33,679 nt of DNA from Reclinomonas americana ATCC 50394 (GCA_048213135.1 PS015019.1:75802-109480); one strand, 5' to 3'. Shown: positions 23,801 to 33,679, counted from the stretch's first letter. Numbers and translations are program-made. The notes: generated by a model from the letters alone, not told the origin.

Positions 23801-26800
23801 NNNNNNNNNNNNNNNNNNNNNNNNNNNNNNNNNNNNNNNNNNNNNNNNNNNNNNNNNNNNNNNNNNNNNNNNNNNNNNNNNNNNNNNNNNNNNNNNNNNN
23901 NNNNNNNNNNNNNNNNNNNNNNNNNNNNNNNNNNNNNNNNNNNNNNNNNNNNNNNNNNNNNNNNNNNNNNNNNNNNNNNNNNNNNNNNNNNNNNNNNNNN
24001 NNNNNNNNNNNNNNNNNNNNNNNNNNNNNNNNNNNNNNNNNNNNNNNNNNNNNNNNNNNNNNNNNNNNNNNNNNNNNNNNNNNNNNNNNNNNNNNNNNNN
24101 NNNNNNNNNNNNNNNNNNNNNNNNNNNNNNNNNNNNNNNNNNNNNNNNNNNNNNNNNNNNNNNNNNNNNNNNNNNNNNNNNNNNNNNNNNNNNNNNNNNN
24201 NNNNNNNNNNNNNNNNNNNNNNNNNNNNNNNNNNNNNNNNNNNNNNNNNNNNNNNNNNNNNNNNNNNNNNNNNNNNNNNNNNNNNNNNNNNNNNNNNNNN
24301 NNNNNNNNNNNNNNNNNNNNNNNNNNNNNNNNNNNNNNNNNNNNNNNNNNNNNNNNNNNNNNNNNNNNNNNNNNNNNNNNNNNNNNNNNNNNNNNNNNNN
24401 NNNNNNNNNNNNNNNNNNNNNNNNNNNNNNNNCCTTCCCCTCATCCTTCCCCTCATCCTCCCCCTCCCTTCCCCCCTCATCCTCCCCTCCGCCCAGACAC
24501 CTCCGACGTCGGCGCCCACCTGCAAGCCCTGGGCGCCCCGGCAGACTCTGGCGAGTCGACCGCCAACCGCGCCTCCAAAATCGCCATGCTCACCCAGCAG
24601 CTGTCGACGGGCACGCTGACCATTCGCGAGATTCAGCAGCGCAAGGAGGAGGACGAGCAGCGGCAGAAGCGGGAGGCGGAGGAGCGCCGAAAACGCGAAC
24701 AGGAGGAGGAGCAGGAGAGGGAGCGGAAGCGCAAGGCCGAGGCCGAGGCCGCGGCCGCCGCGGCCGCCGAGCAGCTGCGGATCGTTCGNNNNNNNNNNNN
24801 NNNNNNNNNNNNNNNNNNNNNNNNNNNNNNNNNNNNNNNNNNNNNNNNNNNNNNNNNNNNNNNNNNNNNNNNNNNNNNNNNNNNNNNNNNNNNNNNNNNN
24901 NNNNNNNNNNNNNNNNNNNNNNNNNNNNNNNNNNNNNNNNNNNNNNNNNNNNNNNNNNNNNNNNNNNNNNNNNNNNNNNNNNNNNNNNNNNNNNNNNNNN
25001 NNNNNNNNNNNNNNNNNNNNNNNNNNNNNNNNNNNNNNNNNNNNNNNNNNNNNNNNNNNNNNNNNNNNNNNNNNNNNNNNNNNNNNNNNNNNNNNNNNNN
25101 NNNNNNNNNNNNNNNNNNNNNNNNNNNNNNNNNNNNNNNNNNNNNNNNNNNNNNNNNNNNNNNNNNNNNNNNNNNNNNNNNNNNNNNNNNNNNNNNNNNN
25201 NNNNNNNNNNNNNNNNNNNNNNNNNNNNNNNNNNNNNNNNNNNNNCGAGCAGGCGGCCAAGGAGGCGGAGGAGAAGCGGCGCGCGGAAGAGGAGCGATTG
25301 CGGGTGGAACGCGAGCGCCTGATCAAGGAGGCACGAGAAGAGGAGCAGCGGCGACGTGAAGAGCTGGCGAAAAAGGCGGCGGAGGACTTGCGCAAAATCC
25401 AAGAGGAGGACACCGCACGGAAGCAGAAAATGGAGGAGGAGCGAGAGGAGGCAGCGCGCAAGGCCAGGGAAGAGGCGCAAGCTGCAGAGGCAGCGGCAAA
25501 GGCACCAGCAGCAGCAGCGGCTGCAGCAGTGGCGGCAAAATCAGCATCCGCAGCGGTGAATGATTTTCCTGCTGTGCTCCACTTTTGCTCGTGCACTCAT
25601 ACAATTCGTGTGCACAGCCCCCTGCACCGAGCGCCGCTGGACCGCAGATTACAGACGACCGACAAGCCGCAGCTGCCACCTACAACCAGCTGGCCAACGA
25701 CATGCTGAGCAAGTTGGGCAAGGGCGTGCCCATGAGCACCGTTGCCCCACAGACGGCACCGTTCCCCGTCGGCCCGAGTCCGCAAACGCAGTCGACTGTC
25801 GCCAGTCGAGCAGGTGTGTCATTAGCAGCTGTGCTACGCTACCCACGCCTTCACTAACTCCATGTACACACACATAGGCTCGTCGCCGACGCAAGCGCGC
25901 GCCACACCAGCCGCGCGCAAGTCGCCCACACATTCATCACCGCAACGGTCCACTTCTGTCGGCAATGCGCGCCCAGAGGCCTTGCGCTCGAATGCACGAC
26001 GGGGCAGTCCGGCGTCATCACCAAGTTCGTCTTCAGTCGGCTCACCCATCAACAGCACGTCGTCATCACTGGCCAGCCCTTCGCATTTGTTGGTGAGCAC
26101 ACACAACGTCCAACAGTGGTGAGAGGAAGCAGAGTGCACTCACTCGGCCGGTCGGTTTACGCAGCATCGATCGTCGCCAACTGGGCAAAAGGCTCGTGGA
26201 CACGCGGCGACTGCGACGACAGCCAAGTCGACCACTGCGGCTGCCACTGCGTCGGCCACGGCTCCTCACAAGCAGCCGTCACATCGTGGAGGTCCGACGG
26301 CGTCCGCGACCACCACCGCGATTCCTCTCCGTGCGGGAGTACAGAGCACTGACTTTATTGCGTTGCGTCTCCGTCTCTCTGTGCAGAATCGTGTTGACAT
26401 GTTCTCACTGTCCTCTCTCCGTCGCACAGTGGTAGCATGGAGGCCCCCTTGCGCCTCTTCCACCAGGACCTCGAACGCTTCGTGGCGCAACAGGAGCACC
26501 TTCTCCAGCAGTCGCTGTCGGAGATCCGGCGTGAGGTGGCGTCGCGACCGTTCGAGTCGGTGCAGATTCCGGAACAGCTGAAGAACCGCCTGCGGGATAT
26601 GGCGATGGAGTGTGAAAAGTTACGGCGCAGCTAGCATGTAGGAGCGTCGTCGATTGTCAAATCTCATCTCATGGCAACCGCAGCAAGGAGCTGGAGATCC
26701 TGCGTCGTCAGTCGCGCATCGACGACTGCATGCATCAGCTGAGTGAGCGTGATGCCGCCATGGAGAGACTGAAGCGCGAGTGTGCGGAGCAAGTGCAAGC

Positions 26801-29508
26801 GGCCACGGCTGTTGGTGACACGCGAGTGGCCGAGGCGCTGGCGCGACAGCAGCGCGAGTTGTCTGTTGCGTGCATCGATTTTCCCCCTGCAGTCTCCTCG
26901 GTGCATAGCATGACGGTCTCTTTCTGCTCGTCTCGCAGGCGGCGCACCAGCAAGAATGCGACGTGCTTCGCAAGCGCATCTATGAGGTGGAGAAGCAGCT
27001 GGAGGACTCGAAACGCACTGCACGGCGCCAAGTGGCAGAGTTGCGCGCTCTCCTTCTTACAACACGCTTGCATCTCGTTTGTTGCTCATGTCATTCACGC
27101 AGAGGAGGGCAACTGAGCATGGTGGCGCCGTCGCCCGAGCAGCTGGCGCACATTGAGCAGGAGATTCGCGAGCAGGAGCGCCTCATCGAGGGCTACCAGA
27201 AGGAGAACGAGCGCCTGGTCGACAAACTGCGTGCTGCCGAGGAGTCGAACAAGGAAGTCCAGGAGCGACTGTTCCAGGAGAGTCTGCGCTTCGAGCGGCG
27301 TCTGCAGGAAGTGGAGCGTGCCAAGCCCACGCTGACCGAGGAGCACGTGCGGCTGCAGACGCGCGCCACCGACCTGCAGACGCAGTTGGACCGTGCCGTT
27401 GGCACGGCCGCCGAGCGTGAGCAGGAGCTCAAGTTTGAGATTGATCGCCTGCGCAAGGCCAAGCGCGATCTGGAGCTGCGAGTCAACGGTCTCTCCGAGG
27501 CGCAGATCGATCGTGACTCGGAGGAGGTGCAGCAATTGCGACGGGCGCTGGCTGAGGCAGAGCGTGTGCACGAACAGGAGGCGGCAGATCTGCGACGCAA
27601 GCTCAACTGGTACGTGCGCAATCAGGAGCTGCTCGACCAAAACGATGCCGTGGTGCGACAGCAGCAGGATCGCATTGCCGAACTGGAGCAGCAAGTGGCG
27701 GAGTTGAAGCGCACTCAGCCGCGCACCGGCGCGCAGGCGCATGGCAGTGCGGCGAAGAAGGTACAGCAACTGGAGGCTGAGGTGCAGCAGCTGCGACAGG
27801 CGCTGCGTGAGAAGCACCCGAATTCCGTGCCGGCCATGCTGCTGGCCATGAAGAGTCAGGAGGGTGCCGTCGATCCGCGGGTGCGCGTGCTGGAGACGCG
27901 AGTGCGTGAGCTGGAGCGCGAGTGTGCCGACAAGGATTCGGAAGTCGAACGGCGCACGGGGGTGTTGCGACAGGAATTCGATCGGATGAAGGCGTTGTAC
28001 GAGGATCGCATCAAGGCACTCGAGTCGGGCGATTCGCGAAAGAAGGTGAGCGAGCAGAGTGGATTGAGTCATGGTTTGTTTTGCTTACAAAGAATTGTTA
28101 TTGCAAGGTGGGAGGTGGAGTGGGTGGTGGAGGCCGTGGTGGTGGCGTGCATGCCAGCCGCGGTGGTGCCGCGGCACGCGGCCGAGGTGGCAAGTTGGCA
28201 CGACCGGCCAGTGCTGGGGCGATTCCAGAGGCCACGAGCGTGGCGCCAGTGCTGGAAAATGGTGTGGCGATCGGCGATACAATGTGGTGTGCTTCATATT
28301 GCTTGCTTACACTCATGCACAGCGCCAGCGCCACCTCTCGTGCCGCATGTGGCGTTCACCGAAGAGGGTGGCGAGTCCACAGCTCAGCAGCAGCAGCAGC
28401 AGCGTGTGTCGGAGTTGCAGCACGGTGCGTGTGTTTCTCCTCGACCAGCAAAGCTTGCGACGAAACTCACTGTCTCCACTCGGTCGCAGAGTTGGACCAA
28501 AAGAACTACGAGATCCACGCACTGCACACACAACTTGCCGAGCAGGCCGCTCGACTCATGTCGGTCGGCGCACAGCCAGCTGCACCGGCTGTGAGCAGTG
28601 CCGCCACCGACGAGGATGTGGCGTACTGGCGACGGTCTGTTGTGCCGAGTGGATTTCGTGACCTGCAGTTGAGAAACTCAACAGCATTCGTGCTGGCTGA
28701 CAGGGAGTGCGATCGTCTGCGAGAAGAGCTGGAGCACAAACAGCGCACACTGCAGCGACAGGAGCAGGAGACAAAAGTCGCTGTGCAGGCGGCAGTGGCG
28801 CAGCTGCAGGCCGAGGCACGTGCGGGCATGTCGGAGGCCGCCAACAAGTACGGCAGCGAGATTGAGGAGCTGCGACAGGAGCTCAGCAAGTTGATGCCGT
28901 TGAGGTGATGAGATGGGGAGAGAGAGAGAGAGAGACGAGTCGAACATGGTGTTTGCTCACATGACTGGTACGCAGGCGACTCTCGGAGATGACTGACGAT
29001 CCAGGTGAGCAGGCTGCTGCTGTTGTATTCATTCTGATTTCCTACTCACTACGTACGTACCGACAGCCAAAGCCACTGTGTGGTTCTTGAAGGAGCTCAA
29101 GTTCTTTGCGGAGAAGCTGGAGGACATGGAGCGGGAGCATGTACGGCGCGAGGATGAGATGAATCGGGGTGCGTTTGCTGTGGTGTTTACGCCCCCCTCA
29201 GGGCATCGAGTGTGCATGCTCACAACTATTTGGCACGCACGCAGTGACCACGGAGGTGAGGCGCATTGCCGCCATGGAGCTGTCTGTAAAGCAGCAGCGA
29301 TTTGAGATGGAGCTGCGACAAAAGGATGTGGAGATTGATAGGTGCGTCGTGCTCACGCTCTCAACCGCCGGTACTTGCACAGCGAAAACTCACCTGCGCC
29401 GAGCGACACAGATTCAAAATCGAGCTGGATAATATTCTCACCACTTTACTGGAGCTGAAGAAGCAGGGTGTGCGGATACCACATCGCCTGCTGACCACTG
29501 GATCATGA
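20838..29508 (+). CDS. CEP162: CEP162 homologue: centriole/transition-zone coiled-coil protein
   Basis: CEP162 binds axonemal microtubules at distal centriole ends and promotes transition-zone assembly of cilia. The conserved C-terminal 777 codons are firm. Exons: 26437-26618 (or an acceptor at 26430), 26684-26864, 26939-27039, 27103-28045, 28108-28261, 28323-28424, 28490-28634, 28704-28904, 28976-29004, 29067-29168, 29245-29341 and 29412-29508 (TGA). Matches to animal CEP162 are EQEIREQERLIEGYQKENER, KLNWYVRNQELLDQND, KHPNSVPAMLLAM and the terminal block FKIELDNILTTLLELKKQGV. The N-terminal half starts at MDHSKKNAMFAALGA and includes acidic exons (PDDDSDSDPEIAAMMQEY), a long Glu/Arg/Lys helix interrupted by a 457-bp gap, and Ser/Pro-rich exons up to about 26334. 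The phase between 26334 and 26437 does not close simply. The upstream exons could therefore be a separate gene, with CEP162 starting at the ATG 26437. Confidence 0.85.
23300..24494. repeat. Pyrimidine-rich minisatellite with a 923-bp gap in a CEP162 intron
   Basis: The plus strand is (TC)n at 23310-23345 and then C/T-only sequence on both sides of the N run (23510-24432). A unit of about 12 bp, ccttcccctcat, is clear at 23480-23509 and 24433-24460. It precedes a strong acceptor (cccctccgcccag, ending 24494). Here the gene is on the plus strand, so the pyrimidine-rich strand is again the transcript strand. Confidence 0.85.
24789..25245. other. 457-bp sequence gap inside coding sequence of the CEP162 Glu/Arg/Lys helix
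   Basis: The left flank ends in frame as AAAAAAAEQLRIVR and the right flank resumes with EQAAKEAEEKRRAEEERLRV. The two sides use different frames across the stated gap length, so either the true length is not 457 or an intron lies within. The missing piece is probably more Glu/Arg/Ala-rich helix, which is difficult to assemble. Confidence 0.7.
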
Positions 29509-29675
29509 GTGAATAGGATAATGGAATCACCACTTCCGCACACACACACACACACGCTCGGGAGGGTTGCCCTCCCAAGTTCCACATGTGCGAGATCGCT
29601 GCTGCGCACATCTCGTCTGACTTGCCGTCAAAGATGAAAGTTCCATCGCTGTCACGCGCGTTGTGGTATCATCCA

Positions 29676-30651
29676 TCAATCGTCTCGCGACTGCTCCTTG
29701 CAGCGAATCTCACGCGCTCCGCCCTTCAGTTCCTCCACCAGACGCGCAAAGGCCTCTTGCACACCAGCTCTGCGCGACGCCTCTCCGGTGAGCATTCTCA
29801 TCACCATGCGAGGAACGCACGCAGTCTGCCACGCTACGCACCCCGTCCGACCGCACACACACTCAAAGCTGACGCGCACCGGCAATCGTCGCAACTCCGC
29901 CACCTCGTCGCGTACAGCATCGAGTGGAGGCTCGCCTTCCTCCTGATCGTGCTCGTCGGCCCAACGATTGCACAACACCAACAAGTGCGCATTGACGAGA
30001 GACGGCGCAGCTGCGAAAACACTCATCAGCCACCACATGGAGTGCACACACACGTCACTTGTCCACCCCACGCACCCGCCAGCGAGCGCAGCTCCATCAA
30101 CGTATCGCGCCACCGTTCTTCCGAGACCACATCGCGCGCCCCAACCACAAAGACAACTGCGTGCACTTCATCGCAGTACTCGCGCCACAGACGACGCAGA
30201 CCGCCTGGAGGGCAAACACTGAGTGATAAGCAAGGAGCAACAAGGGCACGTCAGCGGCACGCAAGACGCAACCGGCACCGCCCAGGTCCCACACAAGCAG
30301 CTCACAGCCGCCCACCAGCACCTTGCGCACTGAACCACGTGTCAGGAAACCGACAACAGCAGGAGCAGCAGCAGCAGCAGGAGACACACCATTGAGTCCA
30401 ACAGTTGGTGCAATCCGCGCTCGTCGAGCTCCACTTGCCACGAGGTTCTTCTCCAGCAAGGTCTTTTGATTGTAAATTGAGAAATAAAGTGAACGAAAAT
30501 GCAGTGCAATGCACGACTGCTCACCGTCTTGCCCACACCGTCCATGCCAACCAGCAGCACAGTGAATGAGGGAGAGGAGAACAGCGCGTCCCACACGCTG
30601 GCAACAAGGCCAAACTGAGAGAGAGAGAGGGAGTGTGTGTGTGTGTGAGTG

Positions 30652-30735
<84 letters not shown>

Positions 30736-30756
30736 GTTGCGACGTACTTACCANNN
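29676..30756 (-). CDS. ARFRP1: ARFRP1/Arl3p-type Arf-like GTPase with altered G3 and G4 motifs (about 202 aa)
   Basis: ARFRP1 works at the trans-Golgi, upstream of Arl1 and golgin recruitment. Exons: 30614-30525, 30462-30390, 30329-30273, 30204-30076, 30010-29859 and 29780-29676 (TGA), all in phase. A donor, TG|gtaagtacg, at the edge of the N gap (30754-30779) implies a first coding exon that is just ATG, giving M-FGLVASVWDALF and 202 aa against 201 in the human protein. A Met-Phe start suits NatC acetylation, as in yeast Arl3p. Motifs seen: P-loop GMDGVGKT, switch I PTVGLN, WDLGGA, and LRRLWREYCDEVHAVVFVV matching the family. The catalytic glutamine of WDLGGQ is alanine, and NKxD is replaced by NRWAD, so hydrolysis and nucleotide choice may differ. 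It converges on CEP162, 167 bp apart. Confidence 0.85.
30617..30735. repeat. (GA)n and (GT)n microsatellites in the first ARFRP1 intron
   Basis: The plus strand shows gagagagagag at 30617-30630 and 30659-30698 and gtgtgt runs at 30632-30657 and 30699-30734. On the transcript strand this is (AC)n followed by (CT)n, running directly into the acceptor ctctctcag of the P-loop exon. It abuts the 26-bp gap that hides the start codon. Confidence 0.85.
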
Positions 30757-30833
30757 NNNNNNNNNNNNNNNNNNNNNNNAGAAAGAAGGTGAGGAGGAGA
30801 GCGAGAGGAAGGGAGGCAAGATTGCGAACTCAC

Positions 30834-31086
30834 CAGCCGACTTGCCGTCCGACACCAAGTTTTGCGCATTCACACCACAGCCGAGGGCGACGAGCAGGAA
30901 AGTGCCGAAAGTCTCGGCCAAAAACGCACGCCACGATGGCACCTTGTACTCGGCGCGACGCATAGCCTGGCGCGCCGTCGTGGCGCCACCGGCCGGCGAC
31001 GGTCCATCGGAGGCCACCTCCGGCTCAGTCAGGCTCGGATCGTAAGGAACATTGTTCACTGAGGAGTCAGTCGCTGTGCGTGACAT
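30834..31086 (-). CDS. First coding exon of an aquaglyceroporin; remaining exons missing
   Basis: The exon encodes a polar N-terminus (MSRTATDSSVNNVPYDPS) and the first membrane helix of a GlpF-type channel (SWRAFLAETFGTFLLVALG, then GCGVNAQNLVSDGKSAG). It ends in phase 1 at a good donor (gtgagttcg, 30833). An acceptor at 31104 (gttccgcag) shows a 5'UTR intron. The following intron runs only 54 bp before a 26-bp N gap, after which ARFRP1 begins, so NPA-motif exons and four or five helices are absent. The phase matches the incoming exon of the aquaglyceroporin at 33666. Either a tandem copy was truncated, or its body was lost in assembly. Confidence 0.8.
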
Positions 31087-31103
31087 TTTGTGGAATACAA
31101 GAG

Positions 31104-31885
31104 CTGCGGAACAGGGAGAGAGAGAGGGAGGGGGGGGGAGAGGGCACGTCATGAACACACGCACGTCGATAGTTTTGGGTTTCATAATACGATACCGGCG
31201 CGCAACACACACGCGCACTTGGACGAGACACAGTGACCAAGAAGGAGGACGGTGACACACACAGCATGCACACACACGGGAGACGCAGCGCAACACACGC
31301 AGCGAGCGAGCGAGAACACACACCAAAAGAGTTCAAACTTCTCAAACACAAAATGCACACACAGCAGGCTCACACAGACGCACAATCGCCAACAGCACAC
31401 GCTCTCCACAGACACGTACGCGCTCATAACACAGGCACGCACACGCACACACGAAAGATGCAACATCACTTTACGTCCATCTATCGCACACCAGCTTGAG
31501 AGAGAGAGAGAGAAAGAGCACTGTCAATCGCGCGCGCACACACTCACTCACAGACACACACACACACACACACGCACACACACGCAGAGTATGAGTTGAA
31601 CACTTACAATTTGCCGACACTCACTCTCTCAGATGCGCACAACAAACAAACAAACAACCCAATTCCACGTCACTCACACAAAGACACTCTCCCACTCACA
31701 CAGGCACCCACACAGAGAGAGAGAGAGAGAGAAAGCACGCGAGTGTGTGTGTGCGTGCAAGCACGTGTGACGCAGTGCATCAGATGCATGCAAAATGCAC
31801 TTTTTTCTCTTTTCCACACACACACACTCGCTCTCTGCGTGACTCACCGCGATCAACAACAACAACACAACACGCACACACAAAC
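31104..31885. other. AC-rich stretch upstream of the aquaglyceroporin first exon
   Basis: About 780 bp dominated by CA-rich sequence, with (CA)n at 31555-31571. On the minus strand it reads as GT-rich sequence ending in a pyrimidine tract (31113-31140) and the acceptor at 31104, so at least its left part is a 5'UTR intron of the aquaglyceroporin. I see no exon with recognisable content. Two short elements, ataatacgatacc (about 31184-31196) and the similar atacgatacc at 19918-19927, are shared with another spacer. Confidence 0.45.
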
Positions 31886-31953
31886 GAGTGGAAAAAGTAA
31901 GGAGGGTTGCGCAGCTGCGATTTGGGTAACCCGCAGTCATGGTAAGTCGTGCA

Positions 31954-32027
<74 letters not shown>

Positions 32028-32075
32028 CTCACACACACTACACACACACACACACNNNNNNNNNNNNNNNNNNNN

Positions 32076-32110
<35 letters not shown>

Positions 32111-32465
32111 CACAGCACGAAGGCAAGAGAGACACAACAAGCTGCGCTCTTACCCTCATCCACCACCGCGGATCCCGTCGCTTCATCACCATGGCCGCAC
32201 TGGACAACGAACCACCCACGCCTCCCTCTCCACCATCACCACCGCCACCTCCTCCACCTCCACTACCATTATCCCCACTGTTTCCACCACTGCCACTGCC
32301 ACCACCACCACCACGCTCCAGGGGAATAAGATCACTGGACACTGCGTGATCGTCGCCAGTGACATCGTCGTCGTCGAGTGCGTGACCACTGTGAATGGCA
32401 CCTCCGCCACTGATCACTCGCGGTGGAGAGGCGGATGAGGAGCCGAGAAGACTGAAGCTGTCCAT
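31886..32465 (-). CDS. Gly/Ser-rich protein with basic-aromatic C-terminus, incomplete
   Basis: Exon 1 (32465-32154, 104 codons) starts MDSFSLLGSSSASPPRVISG. It continues with an acidic DDDD patch, SSDLIPLERGG (a possible dileucine-type sorting signal), a long Gly/Ser low-complexity run, and ends KRRDPRWWMR at a donor ggtaagag. A short exon in the same phase (31914-31886) adds LRNPPYFFHS before a GT-rich intron. The WW...FF pattern after a disordered N-terminus suggests the approach to a membrane domain, but this is inference. Either further exons lie to the left, where only CA repeats and gaps are seen, or the frame reads on to a TGA-type end near 31780. I do not recognise the protein. Confidence 0.5.
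31957..32110. repeat. (CA)n, (CT)n and (GA)n microsatellites around a 20-bp gap
   Basis: (CA)n at 31957-31990, (CT)n at 31991-32030, (CA)n at 32031-32055, N at 32056-32075, (GA)n at 32076-32107. All lie in the intron of the Gly-rich gene. The order CT then GA across the gap would form an inverted repeat if the gap is short. Confidence 0.85.
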
Positions 32466-32983
32466 AGTGCATGCACGAGTGAGTGAGTGAGTGAGAGAGA
32501 AGAGTGTTTTGTGCGAGGCTGTGTTCGGTAATGAGGCGTTTTCGCGCGTCTGCACTGCGTCCGCTCTCTTTCTCTCTGCTGTTGTGTGTGCGTGTGTGCG
32601 TGTGTGTGTCGCACCTGCCCGGTCGCCTGTCTTGTAGGGACTGGTGCACTCGTGACATTGCGCCCATTTCAATGTCGGTTGGCGATGCGCCTGTGGCTGC
32701 TGCTGCTGCGGCGGCGGAGTCTGCTGCACGACGCATCTACTCTCTTCTTTGCTCTGCCTCTCCGGGGGTCACTCCGACCGACAACGCGCTTTTCATTTGA
32801 CGAAATGGACGTCTGCATGCAATGCACACACACGCGCACACACAATGTAGACTCACGATGTGCACACACACACGCAGAGAGAGAATGAGAGAGAGGAAAG
32901 AGAGGAACACAGAGCAAAGAAAACGCGAGAGAGGTTTAAAATAAAGAGGAAAAACACCAGAGAACAAAAAAAGGAGAGGTGGA
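32466..32983. other. Spacer between the Gly-rich gene and the aquaglyceroporin stop
   Basis: About 520 bp with a (GAGT)n run at 32478-32495, GT-rich and CA-rich short repeats, and an A-rich purine stretch at 32876-32980 just downstream of the aquaglyceroporin stop. I see no supported gene. Confidence 0.5.
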
Positions 32984-33666
32984 TTAGACGCGCGTCGGCG
33001 CGGCCGAGACCACCTCGATCTTCTTCTCGTGGTGCCAGCCGATCATGGCTTCGTAGGTGAGGGAGCCGACAAAGCCGCCAATCATTGGCGCAATCACCGG
33101 CACCCACCACCAGTTGTTGCCGGCGGTGAAGACGTCGCCACCCCAGCCGGCAATGGCCGAGAAGAGGCGCGGCGAGAAGTCACGAGCCGGGTTCACCGGG
33201 AAACCGCAGTTGAAGCCGAAGGCGCAGGCGATGATGGTCAGCAGCGCGGCCACGTGCACCGGAGCAGAGTCGTCACGCAGACCGGCGTTACGGCGATCGG
33301 AAATGGCAAACACGCCGCCAGTCAGCAGCGCCGTGCCAATGACCTGATCAAAGAAGCCAGTCACGAGGCCGATCGAGGGGTGCGGGAACGAGGCGAAGAT
33401 GCCTGCCGAGGCGACCGTGCGACCACCATTGTTGTTCTCCCAGTCGCCAATGGCGTCAGCGTACACTCCGTAGACGGCTGCGGCACCAATGAACGCGCCG
33501 AGGAACTGTGCGCCCACGTAGACGGGCACACGTCGCCAGGTGGTACGACGATGCAGCGCAAAGGTGACGGTGACAGCGGGGTTCAAGTGGGCTCCAGAGA
33601 CACCAGCACAGGCGACCATACCCGTCATGACAGCGAGACCCCAACCAATGTGCACGTCGATCGAAC
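32984..33666 (-). CDS. Aquaglyceroporin (GlpF-type MIP channel), 5' exon outside the window
   Basis: Members conduct glycerol, water and other small uncharged solutes across membranes. The exon enters through the acceptor gcggccag at 33667 in phase 1 and encodes 227 residues plus TAA at 32986-32984. Visible are VHIGWGLAVMTGMVACAG, the first pore motif in GAHLNPAVTVTF, several further hydrophobic helices (GAQFLGAFIGAAAVYGVY, HVAALLTIIACAFGFNCGF), the second motif VNPARDFSPRLFSAIAG and a last helix ending SLTYEAMIGWHHEK. The Asp after the second NPAR marks the glycerol-conducting subfamily. The missing N-terminus should look like the exon at 31086-30834, whose donor phase fits exactly. This is the most 5' gene on the minus strand here and is cut by the window edge. 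Confidence 0.95.
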
Positions 33667-33679
33667 CTGGCCGCAAAAT

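Noticed and set aside
31596-32438. 280-codon plus-strand open frame rich in Thr/His/Ser
   Set aside because: It reads CA and CT microsatellites and crosses the 20-bp gap. The opposite strand carries a better supported exon with start and donor.

Overview
This is nuclear DNA from a eukaryote, most likely a flagellated protist. The evidence is GT-AG introns that are mostly 38-90 bp long and restore clean reading frames of conserved eukaryotic proteins, microsatellite- and minisatellite-rich introns, and a cilium-associated gene (CEP162). UAA and UGA serve as stops, so the genetic code looks standard. I cannot name the lineage. Nine runs of N break the window, and nearly all sit in or beside simple repeats.

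Left part, all on the minus strand and packed head to tail: a novel acidic coiled-coil protein (6-1704), a catalytically intact myotubularin-family phosphoinositide 3-phosphatase (1747-6537), and a Ser/Thr protein kinase (6583-10827). Only about 42-45 bp separate the first two pairs. A doubtful spacer follows, then the 3' part of an unrecognised minus-strand gene (11485-12053) whose 5' end is lost in a TC/TG minisatellite.

Middle: a small plus-strand coiled-coil protein (13181-13520) converges on a mitochondrial short/branched-chain acyl-CoA dehydrogenase (13708-16227, minus). Then come a protein with two ubiquitin-like folds (17267-17916, minus) and a Ser-rich protein of unknown function (18448-19698, minus). 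A 1.1 kb divergent spacer leads into a large plus-strand gene (20838-29508). Its last 777 codons match the centriole/transition-zone protein CEP162.

Right part, minus strand: an ARFRP1-type Arf-like GTPase with an altered catalytic motif (29676-30756), the first coding exon of an aquaglyceroporin whose remainder is missing (30834-31086), a short Gly-rich protein (31886-32465), and a nearly complete aquaglyceroporin (32984-33666) whose first exon lies outside the window.

The genes do not form one pathway. Themes are membrane identity and traffic (myotubularin, ARFRP1), cilium assembly (CEP162), branched-chain amino-acid catabolism (acyl-CoA dehydrogenase) and small-solute transport (aquaglyceroporin). 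No transposon, tRNA, rRNA or CRISPR array was recognised. The points most worth checking are the GTPase substitutions, the broken aquaporin locus, the clustered perfect palindromes upstream of start codons, the very short intergenic gaps, and the strand-asymmetric repeats in introns.
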